DNA of 64,000 nucleotides from Chitinophagales bacterium (GCA_026129525.1 JAHCHW010000005.1:124001-188000); one strand, 5' to 3'; positions 49,726 to 59,255 are shown, counted from the stretch's first letter. Made by a program: numbers and translations. The notes: generated from the letters alone by a model not told the origin.

Positions 49726-52125
49726 ATGAAAAAACTGCTACTTTTTACAACCGCCTGCCTCCCATTCCTTTTTTCATCCGCACAATTTTTTAAGGGATTG
49801 CGAAGCAGCCCTTATGGGGGCGTTACCAATGTGTCGTACAACCCCGCCATTGCCGACAGTCGCTTTATTGCCGATGTAAACCTTTTCAACTTCGGCTTTA
49901 ACCTAAACAACAACTATGTGGGGCTTGACCGCAAAGCCTTGCTCAACCCCGATCTTTTCAGCGATAGCGATTTTCAGGACAAATACTTAAAGGAGCGCAT
50001 AAACGGTAAGGACAAATACGTTTATGTAGGAGCACAGGCACAGTTGCCGCTTTCGTTTATGTGCTCATGGGGAAAGAAAACAAACATTAACGCCTTTGCA
50101 TTTACCTCTCACTTTAACTCTGTTACCAACGTTGATAACATTGACGAAACCTTTGCCCGTATTGCTTATTTGGGTGCAGGCCAGAAGGCGCAAGCCGCTC
50201 TTGGTTATTTGAACAAAGGATTGAACGATGTAAATCCTTCCATTAAACTTCTCAATTGGATTGATTATGGTTTAACCTACTCAAGAGTAGTGTATGATAA
50301 CGATGTGCACATGATTAAAGCCGGTGGAACATTAAAACTTATACAGGGAATAGCCGGTGGCTACCTGTATGTAAAAGACCTCGATTACCGTTGGGAAAAC
50401 TTTGATACTATTTCTGTTTTTAAAACAGAGGTAAATTATGCCTACTCACAGGGCGCAGTTTCCTCCGAAGGCTATGCCTACGACAAAATCAATAACTATG
50501 TGCGCGATCTATTTTCTTTCAAATACTCCACTCCTACCGCTGCGGTTGACCTCGGTGTTATTTACGAATGGCGCCCTGATAAGGACAAATACAAATACGA
50601 AATGGATTGCGAAGACCGCTGGCGCTTTGACCAAAACCGCTACAAGCTTTCCGCGGGCTTTTCCATTATTGACTTTGGTGCCGTAAACTTTAAGAAGGGA
50701 GAATACAGCCGCAACTTTTCAGCCGATATTACCAACTGGAATGTGAAAGACATTAAGTTCCCCGATGGGTTACAAAGTTTTGATGATACTATTCGCTCCC
50801 GCTTTACTATTAAAGATAATGGCAAAAAAAACTTTACCATGTGGTTGCCTACGCGCTTCAACTTATTTCTTGATTACCACATCTGGAAAGGCTTTGGTGT
50901 AAACTTTATGGCAGATGTTTCAGCTAACATGGCTCCCAAACGCAACATGGTGCACCATACTACTGCATTTACACTTACTCCAAAATATGACCATTCGTGG
51001 TTCGGTTTTTATTTGCCCGTAACGTACGATGTGCTCGGCAACGTAAGTTTAGGGACCACCCTGCGTATGGGGCCGCTCATTATAGGTACACAAGATTTAC
51101 TTGGTTTGTTCGCAAAAAAACATGTGTATAATGCCGATGTACACATAGCGCTTAAGGTACCTATACCGTACAGCAAAAAACGCGACCGCGATAAGGATGG
51201 CGTTTCCAACCGCAAAGATTTGTGTAAAAAAGAAAAAGGAACCTGCGCCACACAAGGTTGCCCCGACCGCGATGGCGATGGCATTACCGATTCGAAAGAC
51301 AAATGCCCCGATGAGCCCGGTCCGGTTGAACACCAAGGCTGCCCCGATACCGATGGTGACGGTATAATTGACAGAGAAGATTCCTGTGTAACTGAAAAAG
51401 GTCCCGCAGAACTTCACGGTTGCCCCGATACCGATGGAGATAAAATAATTGATAAAAAAGACGACTGCCCCGATGACCCCGGGTTACCACAGTTTAACGG
51501 CTGCCCCGACCGCGATGGCGATGGCGTTCCCGATAAAAACGATTTGTGCCCCGATGTGCCGGGCGATAAAGACCACTTTGGTTGCCCCGATACCGATGGC
51601 GATGGTGTTTACGACAACGAAGACCGCTGCATACAGGTAAAAGGACCCAAAGAAAACTTTGGTTGCCCGTGGCCCGATGCCGATGGTGATGGTATTCCCG
51701 ATAAGGATGATGAGTGCCCCAAAGTATTTGGTGTGATAGAGAATAAAGGTTGCCCTAAGTTGGAAAAGAAAGAGCTTGAAACCGTGAAATACGCATTTGA
51801 CAACTTAGAGTTTGAAACCAACAAAGATGTTATCCGCACACACTCGTATCCTTCGCTGAATGCATTGGCTGATTTGCTGATGAAAAAACCAACTTACGGT
51901 TTGCGTATTGAAGGGCACACCGATAATGTGGGAACCGATGAGAAGAACCTGATACTGTCGCAAAAACGAGCAACAGCCGTTAAAAATTATCTGATAAAAC
52001 GCGGTGTAAGTGCTGCCAAACTCGAAGCCTTCGGTTATGGCGAAAGCATGCCTATTGCTGACAACGATACGCCCGAAGGCAGACAAAAGAACCGCAGAGT
52101 AGAAATGAAGATTACGTTTTATTGA
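49726..52125 (+). CDS. DUF5723 outer-membrane protein with TSP3 repeats and OmpA peptidoglycan-binding domain
   Basis: 799 aa. The signal peptide ends at SSA-QFF. Residues 22-480 form a DUF5723-type beta-barrel (SSPYGGVTNVSYNPA, GFYLPVTYDVLGN). Residues 485-690 hold about seven thrombospondin type-3-like units with DxDGDGxxD and CP (DRDKDGVSNRKDLC), each binding Ca2+ and forming a stiff linker. Residues 700-799 are the OmpA C-terminal domain (LEFETNKDVI, RIEGHTDNVG, LSQKRATAVKNYL, NRRVEMKI), which grips peptidoglycan. It joins the outer membrane to the wall. A terminator follows. Well supported by domain order; the barrel's cargo is unknown. Confidence 0.92.
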   Translation: MKKLLLFTTACLPFLFSSAQFFKGLRSSPYGGVTNVSYNPAIADSRFIADVNLFNFGFNLNNNYVGLDRKALLNPDLFSDSDFQDKYLKERINGKDKYVYVGAQAQLPLSFMCSWGKKTNINAFAFTSHFNSVTNVDNIDETFARIAYLGAGQKAQAALGYLNKGLNDVNPSIKLLNWIDYGLTYSRVVYDNDVHMIKAGGTLKLIQGIAGGYLYVKDLDYRWENFDTISVFKTEVNYAYSQGAVSSEGYAYDKINNYVRDLFSFKYSTPTAAVDLGVIYEWRPDKDKYKYEMDCEDRWRFDQNRYKLSAGFSIIDFGAVNFKKGEYSRNFSADITNWNVKDIKFPDGLQSFDDTIRSRFTIKDNGKKNFTMWLPTRFNLFLDYHIWKGFGVNFMADVSANMAPKRNMVHHTTAFTLTPKYDHSWFGFYLPVTYDVLGNVSLGTTLRMGPLIIGTQDLLGLFAKKHVYNADVHIALKVPIPYSKKRDRDKDGVSNRKDLCKKEKGTCATQGCPDRDGDGITDSKDKCPDEPGPVEHQGCPDTDGDGIIDREDSCVTEKGPAELHGCPDTDGDKIIDKKDDCPDDPGLPQFNGCPDRDGDGVPDKNDLCPDVPGDKDHFGCPDTDGDGVYDNEDRCIQVKGPKENFGCPWPDADGDGIPDKDDECPKVFGVIENKGCPKLEKKELETVKYAFDNLEFETNKDVIRTHSYPSLNALADLLMKKPTYGLRIEGHTDNVGTDEKNLILSQKRATAVKNYLIKRGVSAAKLEAFGYGESMPIADNDTPEGRQKNRRVEMKITFY

Positions 52126-52164
52126 TACGTTAAGGAGCTAAAGCGTAAGAGGGAAAAAGAAATT

Positions 52165-52201
52165 AAAACAGCCGCAGGCACTCATTCCTGCGGCTGTTTT
52201 T
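52165..52201 (+). terminator. Intrinsic terminator of the OmpA-type gene
   Basis: AACAGCCGCAGG (52167-52178) pairs perfectly with CCTGCGGCTGTT (52187-52198), followed by a short T run. Confidence 0.9.
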
Positions 52202-52278
52202 GGGGGATAGCTCAACCTTTATCAGGAACTCACGCACTCCATTTCACAAAAAATCCCATATAGTTTGGCGGTTTCGCG

Positions 52279-52303
52279 AATTTTCACGGGGTTTGTGAAA
52301 ATT
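52279..52303. other. Hairpin in the leader of the OmpH cluster
   Basis: AATTTTCAC (52279-52287) and GTGAAAATT (52295-52303) are exact arms, 57 bp before the first OmpH start. It could be an operator or mRNA structure. Confidence 0.35.
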
Positions 52304-52359
52304 TCAAAACTGTTTTAACGTTGGCAGAGAAATTGGTCAAACTCAGAAAACTAATACAC

Positions 52360-52875
52360 ATGAAAAGATTACTGACAGCAGCAGTTGCCTTACTGATAAG
52401 CACTGCATCGTTCGCCCAAAAGTTTGCTTATGTTGATATGGACTACATTCTCAACAAAATGCCCCAATATACCGAGGCGCAAAAACAGTTAGATAAAATT
52501 GCCGAGGGATGGCAAAAAGAAGTAGAAGCCAAAATGAAACAGGTGGACGATATGTACAAGCAGTTTCAGGCAGAGCAAGTATTGATGACCGAGCCGATGA
52601 AGCAGCAAAAAATAAAAGAGATTGAAGCCAAAGAGAAAGAAGTAAAACAGTTTCAGAAAGATAAGTTTGGGCCCAGCGGTGAACTATTCACCAAGCGCCA
52701 GGAGTTTATTAAACCCATACAAGACAAAATTTACAACGAGATACAAAAATACTGTTCCGCCAAAGCGCTTGATTTTATGTTCGACCGCAGCAGCGGACCA
52801 ACCATGCTCTTTGCCAGCGATAAGTTCAACAAGAGCGATGAGATACTTTCGGCACTCGGGATAACCGGCAAATAA
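52360..52875 (+). CDS. OmpH/Skp-family periplasmic chaperone, first of three
   Basis: 171 aa from ATG 52360 (MKRLLTAAVALLISTASFAQ), which supplies a clean signal peptide; an upstream TTG at 52321 was rejected. Mature protein: KFAYVDMDYILNKMPQY, then a long coiled-coil arm (residues 40-130) and a C-terminal DFMFDRSSGPTMLF strand that rebuilds the trimerising body. Skp-like proteins form jellyfish-shaped trimers that hold unfolded outer-membrane proteins in the periplasm. Two close paralogues follow in line, then murI. BamA, which often precedes such genes, is not in the window. Confidence 0.92.
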   Translation: MKRLLTAAVALLISTASFAQKFAYVDMDYILNKMPQYTEAQKQLDKIAEGWQKEVEAKMKQVDDMYKQFQAEQVLMTEPMKQQKIKEIEAKEKEVKQFQKDKFGPSGELFTKRQEFIKPIQDKIYNEIQKYCSAKALDFMFDRSSGPTMLFASDKFNKSDEILSALGITGK

Positions 52876-52894
52876 GCCGTTTGTCCTAAAAACC

Positions 52895-52902
52895 TATATT
52901 TG
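52895..52902 (+). promoter_or_regulatory. -7 promoter element of the second OmpH gene
   Basis: TATATTTG matches TAnnTTTG fully and lies 12 bp before the ATG at 52914, so transcripts from here would have an extremely short leader. A -33 TTG is not seen at 19-21 bp. Confidence 0.35.
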
Positions 52903-52913
52903 CGCCCCTGACA

Positions 52914-53420
52914 ATGAAAAAAATCATTACGGCAGCAGCGTTCTTTATTTTGTTTTTAACCGGTTACAGCCAGCAGAAATACGGGCATATCGATTCGCAG
53001 GAAATATTGGATGCCATGCCCGAATACAAACAAATGAAAGCCGCTTTGGAAAAAAAGCGCAAAGAGCAGGAAGCCAAACTGAAGAGCATGTATAAGGATT
53101 ATGAAAGGCGGCAAAAGGAGTTGACAGAATATGCCGCTGGTTTAATGGAAGCCGTACGAGAAGAAAAAATGATTGAGTTGGACAGCCTTACAAAAGCTAT
53201 AAGTGCTTACGAAGACCGCATTGATTCCGACATGGATGCTTTGCAAATGAAGTTGCTGAAACCGATGAATGATAAGTATCTGAAGATAGTAGATGCCGTA
53301 GCTAAAGAAAACGGCTACACCTACATTTTCGACATTGCTACCGGCTCGCTGGCTTATTACCCGCCAAACGATGGAAATATTACAGGGCTGGTAAAAAAGA
53401 AAATGGGAATTACTCAGTAA
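52914..53420 (+). CDS. OmpH/Skp-family periplasmic chaperone, second of three
   Basis: 168 aa. Signal peptide MKKIITAAAFFILFLTGYSQ. It has KYGHIDSQEILDAMPEYKQM followed by a coiled-coil arm (residues 45-120, EAKLKSMYKDYERRQKELTEYAA) and the body strand GYTYIFDIATGSLAYY. Divergent from the first copy but the same layout. The third gene begins 31 bp after its stop. The three probably form hetero- or homotrimers with different client sets; that is inference. Confidence 0.92.
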   Translation: MKKIITAAAFFILFLTGYSQQKYGHIDSQEILDAMPEYKQMKAALEKKRKEQEAKLKSMYKDYERRQKELTEYAAGLMEAVREEKMIELDSLTKAISAYEDRIDSDMDALQMKLLKPMNDKYLKIVDAVAKENGYTYIFDIATGSLAYYPPNDGNITGLVKKKMGITQ

Positions 53421-53450
53421 ACAATCAATTTTAAATAAACACAACACACA

Positions 53451-53996
53451 ATGAGAAAATCAGTTTTAATAGTAGCGGCAACCCTGTTTATGTTGAGCGG
53501 CACCGTTAATGCTCAGCAAAAAATAGGTCACCTCAACTCTATGGATGTGCTTACGGTAATGCCGGAGTTCAAACAAATGCAGGATGATATCCAAAAGCAG
53601 AAGGATGCTTATACCAAAGTGCTCGAGGGGATGTATCAGGACTATGATAAAAAGCAAAAAGACCTTCAGGCAAAGTCGCAGGATAAATCAACGCCCGATG
53701 TAATTCTGGAAACTATGATTCAGGAATTACAGCAGTTGCAACAGCGTATTTCCGATTTTGAAGACAAAGTGAATGGCGACCTTCAAAAATCGCAACAGGA
53801 TAAAATGAAGCCCATTAACGATAAATACCTGAAAGCGGTAAAAGAAGTAGCCGAAGCAAACGGCTATGCCTACATTATTGATGTGGCTTCGGGGGCAGTA
53901 GCTTACTTCCCCGATAAAACCAACGATGTAACCGAACTGGTTACCAAAAAACTGGGAGTAACTGCGGGTACTACGGCTCCTAAAACAGGAAACTAA
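53451..53996 (+). CDS. OmpH/Skp-family periplasmic chaperone, third of three
   Basis: 181 aa. Signal peptide MRKSVLIVAATLFMLSGTVNA-QQ. It has KIGHLNSMDVLTVMPEFKQMQDD, a coiled-coil arm (LQQRISDFEDKVNGDLQKSQ), and the body strand GYAYIIDVASGAVAYF. The body strand closely resembles that of the second copy (YIFDIATGSLAYY), so these two look like the more recent duplication. A polar Thr/Pro/Lys tail ends the protein. The murI start lies 19 bp after its stop, so the OmpH-murI block is one operon. Confidence 0.92.
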   Translation: MRKSVLIVAATLFMLSGTVNAQQKIGHLNSMDVLTVMPEFKQMQDDIQKQKDAYTKVLEGMYQDYDKKQKDLQAKSQDKSTPDVILETMIQELQQLQQRISDFEDKVNGDLQKSQQDKMKPINDKYLKAVKEVAEANGYAYIIDVASGAVAYFPDKTNDVTELVTKKLGVTAGTTAPKTGN

Positions 53997-54014
53997 TAAT
54001 ACTGTTTGCCGCTT

Positions 54015-54833
54015 ATGGCAAAGGAAACAAATAAAGCAATCGGCATTTTCGATTCAGGTATTGGCGGCTTAACAGTCGCCAATGCTGTTTCTAAACTATT
54101 GCCTAACGAACAACTCATCTATTTTGGCGATACGGCTCACCTGCCGTATGGCGATAAATCAAAAGAACTGATACAAAGCTATGCGGTGCGTATTACTAAT
54201 TTTTTGCTGCAGGAACAGCACTGCAAAGCTATCGTGATTGCCTGCAATACCGCATCGGCAGCGGCTTACGAAGTGCTCCGCGATAAATACAAGGGCGTAG
54301 TGCCGGTAATCAATGTTATTGACCCTATGGTGGAAGCGGTAATTGCCGATGAAAGCATTAAACGGGTGGGTGTAATAGCCACCAAAACAACGATTGCATC
54401 GGGCGTGTACAGCGAAAAGTTCAACCGCAGGAAACCCGAACTGCAATACACTGAGTTAGCAACCCCCCTGTTGGCTTCTATGATTGAGGAGAAGTTTTAC
54501 AACAACGAGATAAGCCATGCTGTAATTGAAAATTATTTAAGCGATGAGGCACTCAAAGACATTGATGCGCTCGTGCTTGCCTGCACGCACTATCCGCTTA
54601 TAAAGCAGGAGATTTCTGCTTTCTACAATCACCGTGTAAAAATTTTCGATTCGGCTGAAGTGGTAGCGAAAAAACTGAAATGGGTTTTAGAAAAGGAACA
54701 CTTAGCGGCTTCGGCAAAAAGCGGCACCGATGTGTTTTATGTTTCCGACTTTACCCGCTCATTCGAAAAAACAACCGAAATATTCTACGGTAAAGAAATT
54801 CATTTGCAGCAACTTCGTATTTGGAACGATTAG
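54015..54833 (+). CDS. murI: Glutamate racemase
   Basis: 272 aa from ATG 54015 (MAKETNKAIGIFDSG), preferred to a TTG nine bases upstream. Both catalytic cysteines are present in ACNTASA (near 75) and ACTHYP (near 185), with the substrate-binding FDSGIGG and GDTAHLPYG motifs. It interconverts L- and D-glutamate to supply D-Glu for peptidoglycan. It is cotranscribed with the OmpH genes, a common Bacteroidetes arrangement linking envelope assembly and wall synthesis. Confidence 0.96.
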   Translation: MAKETNKAIGIFDSGIGGLTVANAVSKLLPNEQLIYFGDTAHLPYGDKSKELIQSYAVRITNFLLQEQHCKAIVIACNTASAAAYEVLRDKYKGVVPVINVIDPMVEAVIADESIKRVGVIATKTTIASGVYSEKFNRRKPELQYTELATPLLASMIEEKFYNNEISHAVIENYLSDEALKDIDALVLACTHYPLIKQEISAFYNHRVKIFDSAEVVAKKLKWVLEKEHLAASAKSGTDVFYVSDFTRSFEKTTEIFYGKEIHLQQLRIWND

Positions 54834-54884
54834 AAATATTGGCATACTTTTATCATTCATCATCGAAACAACACCGGTAACAAC

Positions 54885-56081
54885 ATGAACAAAATTGGTT
54901 TAACGCTTACACTGATTGTTGCACTTGTATTTCAATACCTAAACGTTAGCGCACAAGGAATAGAATTTCAGCACGATAAAACGTTCAAGGAAATTTTGGA
55001 CATGGCAAAGGCGCAGGATAAAATCATTTTTATGGACTGCTACACCGCCTGGTGCGGACCTTGCAAGCGGCTTGCTGCTCAGGTATTTCCCGACTCTGCT
55101 GTAGGAGTATATTTCAACGAACACTTCATCAATTCAAAATTCGACATGGAGAAAGGCGAAGGTCCCGAAATTGCTTCGCGTTACGGCATCCGTGCTTATC
55201 CTACTTTATTGTGGTTAGATAGCAAAGGCGAAGTGGTACACAAAATAGTGGGTGGCTTAGATGCGGCAGGCTTAATACAGAACGGTAAAAAAGCAAACGA
55301 CCCATCGCCCGGTCTTTTAAATGCGTTGCGAAAGCAATATGAAGCTGGCGGCCGCGAAGTAAGCTTACTATCCGATTACCTGAATGCACTGAATAATGCC
55401 GGAGAAGATTACAGTGAAGTGTTTAAAGAATACATGAACAAACTAACGCAGAAAGATTTGAGCGAAAGCAAACACAATCAAACCGTTTTTAATCTTACCA
55501 AGGATATTAAATCACCGGGCTTAGATTACCTGCTTAAGAACAAAGACTATGTTTCGAGTTTAGTAGGTAGCGATGCGTACAACGGCAAAATGTACATGAT
55601 TGCCGTAAAAGCGGTGGATGATGCAGTAAGGTCAAAGGACGTTACCTTGTTTAACGATGCCCTTACGCTTATTAAAAACAACAAAGGTGCCGATGCAGCC
55701 GAAAAAACGCTGGTGCTTTCAATGGGCTACTATTCGCGCATGAACGACTGGAGCAATTACGATAAGAGTGCAACTGCCTACATAAAAAAATACGCGGCAA
55801 AAAATGCTCAAATGCTAAATGATGTTGCGTGGACATATTACCTGAACGTGGACGAAAAAGCGCAATTGGGAAAAGCAGCAAAATGGGCGTACGAAGCACT
55901 GAGCATTGATAATAAGTACACCTTCAACCTTACCTATGCTTATCTGCTTTACAAACTCAACGATTTAAAAGAGGCAGAAAAAGCCTGCGACTATGCCATA
56001 ATACGGGCGAACGAAGAAAACTTACAACCAACTTCGGCACAGGCGCTTAAAGATGCAATTAAGAAATCGTTGAATCCGTAG
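54885..56081 (+). CDS. Exported thioredoxin-like protein with helical tail
   Basis: 398 aa. The signal peptide ends near VSAQG. Residues 25-140 are a thioredoxin fold with active site WCGPC (Trp56, Cys57, Cys60), the cis-Pro loop IRAYPTLLW and the GGLD end. Residues 150-398 are helical, possibly TPR-like (YLNALNNAGEDYSEV, WTYYLNVDEKAQLGKAAKWAYEALS). It acts in the periplasm, perhaps reducing or oxidising disulfides of envelope proteins, with the tail binding a partner. It follows murI by 51 bp on the same strand. The fold is certain, the substrate unknown. Confidence 0.9.
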   Translation: MNKIGLTLTLIVALVFQYLNVSAQGIEFQHDKTFKEILDMAKAQDKIIFMDCYTAWCGPCKRLAAQVFPDSAVGVYFNEHFINSKFDMEKGEGPEIASRYGIRAYPTLLWLDSKGEVVHKIVGGLDAAGLIQNGKKANDPSPGLLNALRKQYEAGGREVSLLSDYLNALNNAGEDYSEVFKEYMNKLTQKDLSESKHNQTVFNLTKDIKSPGLDYLLKNKDYVSSLVGSDAYNGKMYMIAVKAVDDAVRSKDVTLFNDALTLIKNNKGADAAEKTLVLSMGYYSRMNDWSNYDKSATAYIKKYAAKNAQMLNDVAWTYYLNVDEKAQLGKAAKWAYEALSIDNKYTFNLTYAYLLYKLNDLKEAEKACDYAIIRANEENLQPTSAQALKDAIKKSLNP

Positions 56082-56089
56082 TTACTTGG

Positions 56090-56106
56090 TTTGACCTTGG
56101 TCAGAC
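56090..56106. repeat. Dispersed palindrome copy (inverse of 9935-9952)
   Basis: TTTGACC-TT-GGTCAGA. Seventeen bases (56092-56108) are an exact inverted match to 9933-9949. It lies just beyond the thioredoxin-like gene stop, as the other copy lies beyond yebC, so it may serve as a transcript-end element. Confidence 0.6.
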
Positions 56107-56168
56107 AGGGTTTGGATTCGTTTCATCTCTGTTCAAAATACATACTTTAGCCCCCTTAATTTTTCGCG

Positions 56169-57407
56169 ATGATTCATTTTGAGGAGTTTGTTTTAAGCAA
56201 TGGTTTAAAGGTGATTGTACACCCCGATTTTTCTACATCCATGGCGGCAGTCAACATGCTTTATAAAGTAGGCTCACGCGATGAAGACCCCTCGCAAACC
56301 GGCTTTGCACACCTGTTTGAGCATTTTATGTTCGAAGGCTCGGTAAACATTCCTCACTTTGACGGGCCGCTGCAACGCGCAGGCGGTGAAAACAACGCAT
56401 TTACTTCGAACGACATTACTAACTACTACGATATTCTTCCTTCCAACAATCTCGAAACCGCTTTTTGGTTGGAAAGCGACCGCATGTTGAGTCTTGCCTT
56501 TGAAGAAGAAAGTTTAGAAACGCAGAAGAGCGTGGTAATGGAAGAATTCAAAGAGCATTACATCAATCAGCCCTATGGCGATGTGTGGCATAAAATGAGT
56601 GCATTGGCTTATAAGGTACATCCGTATCACTGGCCAGTTATCGGCTTAACGCTTGAGCATATCGAAAAAGTGAAAATGAGGTCGGCAAAAGATTTCTTTT
56701 TTAAGTATTACCGCCCCAATAATGCTGTGTTGGTAGTGGCAGGCAATGTGCAAACTACAGAGGTTCGTCAGCTTGCCGAAAAATGGTTTGGCGAAATACC
56801 AGCAGGCGAAAGGTGGGAGAGAAACATACCACAAGAGCCTGAGCAAACTGAGAGGCGATTGTTGGAAGTACATGCCGATGTTCCGGTAAACGCTATTTAC
56901 ATGGCGTATAAAATGTGCGCACGCACACACCCCGACTACTACGCTACCGATTTACTGCGCGATATTTTAAGCACAGGCGACTCATCGCGCCTTTACAATG
57001 CATTAGTGAAAGAGAAAAAACTATTCAGCAGCATTGCCGCTTATACCACCGAAACGGTTGACAACGGTTTGCTGATGGTGGAAGGCAAACTCAATAAGGA
57101 TGTTACTATGCAAGCCGCAGAAAAAGCGGTAGAAGAAGTGTTGGCTGAGATTGCTTCGCACGGAGTTGAGCAAAGGGAGTTGGAAAAAGTGCAGAACAAA
57201 ATAGAATCGTACATTGCTTTTGGCGAAACCAATGTTTTGAACCGTGCCATGAATCTCGCTTACCACGAAATGCTGGGCAATGCTTCCGATGTTAATCTTG
57301 AAATAAAAAAATACAAGTCCGTTACAACACAAGCTATTCGCGAAACTGCTTCGCGTGTTTTCCGAAAAGAAAACGCAAATGTTATTTATTACTACAGCAA
57401 AAACTGA
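56169..57407 (+). CDS. M16 zinc metallopeptidase, catalytic subunit
   Basis: 412 aa. The inverted zinc motif HLFEH at 48-52 and a downstream Glu near residues 125-129 (VVMEEFKEH) give a complete M16 active site. It also has GGENNAFTSNDITNYYD and a substrate-clamp C-terminal half. No signal peptide is visible, so it should be cytoplasmic or exported by other means. It is paired with the next gene, a homologue lacking the zinc motif, 3 bp downstream; together they resemble a mitochondrial-processing-peptidase-like alpha/beta pair. Peptide substrate unknown. Confidence 0.93.
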   Translation: MIHFEEFVLSNGLKVIVHPDFSTSMAAVNMLYKVGSRDEDPSQTGFAHLFEHFMFEGSVNIPHFDGPLQRAGGENNAFTSNDITNYYDILPSNNLETAFWLESDRMLSLAFEEESLETQKSVVMEEFKEHYINQPYGDVWHKMSALAYKVHPYHWPVIGLTLEHIEKVKMRSAKDFFFKYYRPNNAVLVVAGNVQTTEVRQLAEKWFGEIPAGERWERNIPQEPEQTERRLLEVHADVPVNAIYMAYKMCARTHPDYYATDLLRDILSTGDSSRLYNALVKEKKLFSSIAAYTTETVDNGLLMVEGKLNKDVTMQAAEKAVEEVLAEIASHGVEQRELEKVQNKIESYIAFGETNVLNRAMNLAYHEMLGNASDVNLEIKKYKSVTTQAIRETASRVFRKENANVIYYYSKN

Positions 57408-57410
57408 AAC

Positions 57411-58682
57411 ATGAACAGAGCCATAGTTCCGGCAACAAAAAATATTGAGCGACTGCAACTACCCGAAGTGCAACAAGCGCAATTGGACAACGGTGTGCCG
57501 GTGTACATGGTTAATTCGGGCGAGCAGGAAGTAGTGAAAATTGAGTTGCTGTTCAGAGCCGGTAAATGGTACGAAGGCAACAACCTTATCTCCGATTTTA
57601 CCAATCGAATGCTGCGCGAGGGAACTTCCACAAAAAGCGCCAAGCAACTTGCCGATGAATTTGACTACAACGGTGCCAACGTGCAGTACAGTGTCGGTTT
57701 CGAAAACGCTACGGTTACTTTGTTTTCGCTTACTTCTAAAGCCGAAATGATGTTGCCGCTGCTGTATGAAGTGCTTACTGATGCATCGTTTCCGCAAGGC
57801 GAATTAGATACTATTATCAACAACCGCAGGCAGCGGCTTAAAGTGGAATTAGAGAAAAACGATTTTGTTGCCAACCGTAATTTTGTAGGCGCACTTTACG
57901 GACAGCAGCATCCGTACGGCAGGGTTACCCATTTTGAAGATTTTGACCGCATAACGGTAAATGCACTGCGGGAATTTTACAAGCAGTACTACCATGCCGA
58001 CAACTTACTCATTATCATTTCCGGAAAATTCGGTGAGTCGTTGTTTAAAACCATCAACCGCGTATTTGGCGGCAGCAATTGGAAAGGCACTCCTGCCAAC
58101 CGTAACATAACGTACGCTATCGAATCATCATCTCAGTTAACTCACCATACCGAAAAACCTGACTCGGTGCAAACAGCTGTAATGGTTGGTAGTTTGAGTA
58201 TCAATAAACATCATCCCGATTTTGCAAAACTCTCGGTGCTCAACACCTTGTTTGGCGGCTACTTTGGTTCGCGGCTAATGGCTAACATCCGCGAGGAGAA
58301 AGGCTATACCTACGGCATACATTCATCGCTGTTATCGTATCCGCATGGAGGGTTTATTGAAATTTCATCGGAAGTAGGGAAAGAAGTGCGCGAAGCCACC
58401 CTGCACGAAATTGGGTTTGAAATTAACCGCCTGCGAAGCGAGCCGGTAAGCGAAGAAGAACTGCAAACTGTAAAGAATTATATGAGCGGCAACATGATGC
58501 GTAGTATTGACGGTGCACTTAAATTTTCCGATACACTCAAAGGTTTAATTATTTACGGGCAAAGCACCGATTACATACATCAACTGCTTAAAACTGTTCA
58601 GGAAGTTACCCCTGCCCAGTTGCACGAACTGGCTAATCGCTATTTCGACTTTTCGAAAATGTATAAAGTTACGGTGGGGTAG
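57411..58682 (+). CDS. M16 family, non-catalytic partner subunit
   Basis: 423 aa, homologous in layout to the preceding gene but without HxxEH. The N-terminal strand is VVKIELLFRAGKWYEG and the region that should hold zinc reads LISDFTNRMLREGTST. The C-terminal part keeps the M16 features GYTYGIHSSLLSYPHGG and FIEISSEV, which contact the substrate. In similar pairs this subunit supplies the Arg/Tyr pair that orients the substrate. It starts 3 bp after the catalytic subunit stop, so the two are made together. The active complex is probably a heterodimer. Confidence 0.93.
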   Translation: MNRAIVPATKNIERLQLPEVQQAQLDNGVPVYMVNSGEQEVVKIELLFRAGKWYEGNNLISDFTNRMLREGTSTKSAKQLADEFDYNGANVQYSVGFENATVTLFSLTSKAEMMLPLLYEVLTDASFPQGELDTIINNRRQRLKVELEKNDFVANRNFVGALYGQQHPYGRVTHFEDFDRITVNALREFYKQYYHADNLLIIISGKFGESLFKTINRVFGGSNWKGTPANRNITYAIESSSQLTHHTEKPDSVQTAVMVGSLSINKHHPDFAKLSVLNTLFGGYFGSRLMANIREEKGYTYGIHSSLLSYPHGGFIEISSEVGKEVREATLHEIGFEINRLRSEPVSEEELQTVKNYMSGNMMRSIDGALKFSDTLKGLIIYGQSTDYIHQLLKTVQEVTPAQLHELANRYFDFSKMYKVTVG

Positions 58683-58850
58683 ATTTTGCCAACCGTCCTT
58701 TCAAACCTGTTATTTGATAAATACTTGCTACCAACCGGAAAACGGGTGTAAATACCTTTTTCTACCTGCCTACGTTTATCGCGGCTTTCATTTTTGCTAT
58801 GGCGCCATCTGCAAAAAGAGCCTGATTAACTAACACCAAAAACAAACCAA

Positions 58851-59174
58851 ATGAAAAAGATTCTACTTGCGTGCATAAGCGCATGGCTATGGCTTATGCC
58901 TGCTATGGCGGCAACCGCAGAAGGTGCTGCCACATTAAAGTACCCTGACATTAACAAGGAAGGATGGATACTTTATGTTACCTCAGAGCCGGAGGATGGT
59001 AAAATTGACATGGTGCGTATTTACGATTCGGAAAATGAATTGGTACTTACTGAAACCGACTGCGGTGGCTATGTGTGCTATGTTGATCTTATACACCTCA
59101 ACTCCGGCAACTACACTGCCAAGGTGTTTACACAGTATGCGCCTGTGTACACCGAAGGGTTCAGCATTGAGTAG
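58851..59174 (+). CDS. Small exported hypothetical protein
   Basis: 107 aa. The signal peptide ends at AMAATA. The mature part (ATLKYPDINKEGWILYVTSEP, KIDMVRIYDSENELVLTETDCGGYVCYVDL, GNYTAKVF) is a single small beta-sandwich like those used as T9SS or fimbrial modules, but no sorting domain is present. Two Cys could form a disulfide. It lies alone 168 bp after the M16 pair, and a perfect 10-bp inverted repeat follows it. Unassigned. Confidence 0.6.
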   Translation: MKKILLACISAWLWLMPAMAATAEGAATLKYPDINKEGWILYVTSEPEDGKIDMVRIYDSENELVLTETDCGGYVCYVDLIHLNSGNYTAKVFTQYAPVYTEGFSIE

Positions 59175-59255
59175 CGTAAGTTTTTCTGCTTTTGTTTAAG
59201 TGCGTTGCCCGGCAATACGCTTTAAAGCCTGCGGTGTAATTGATGGGATATTGCT

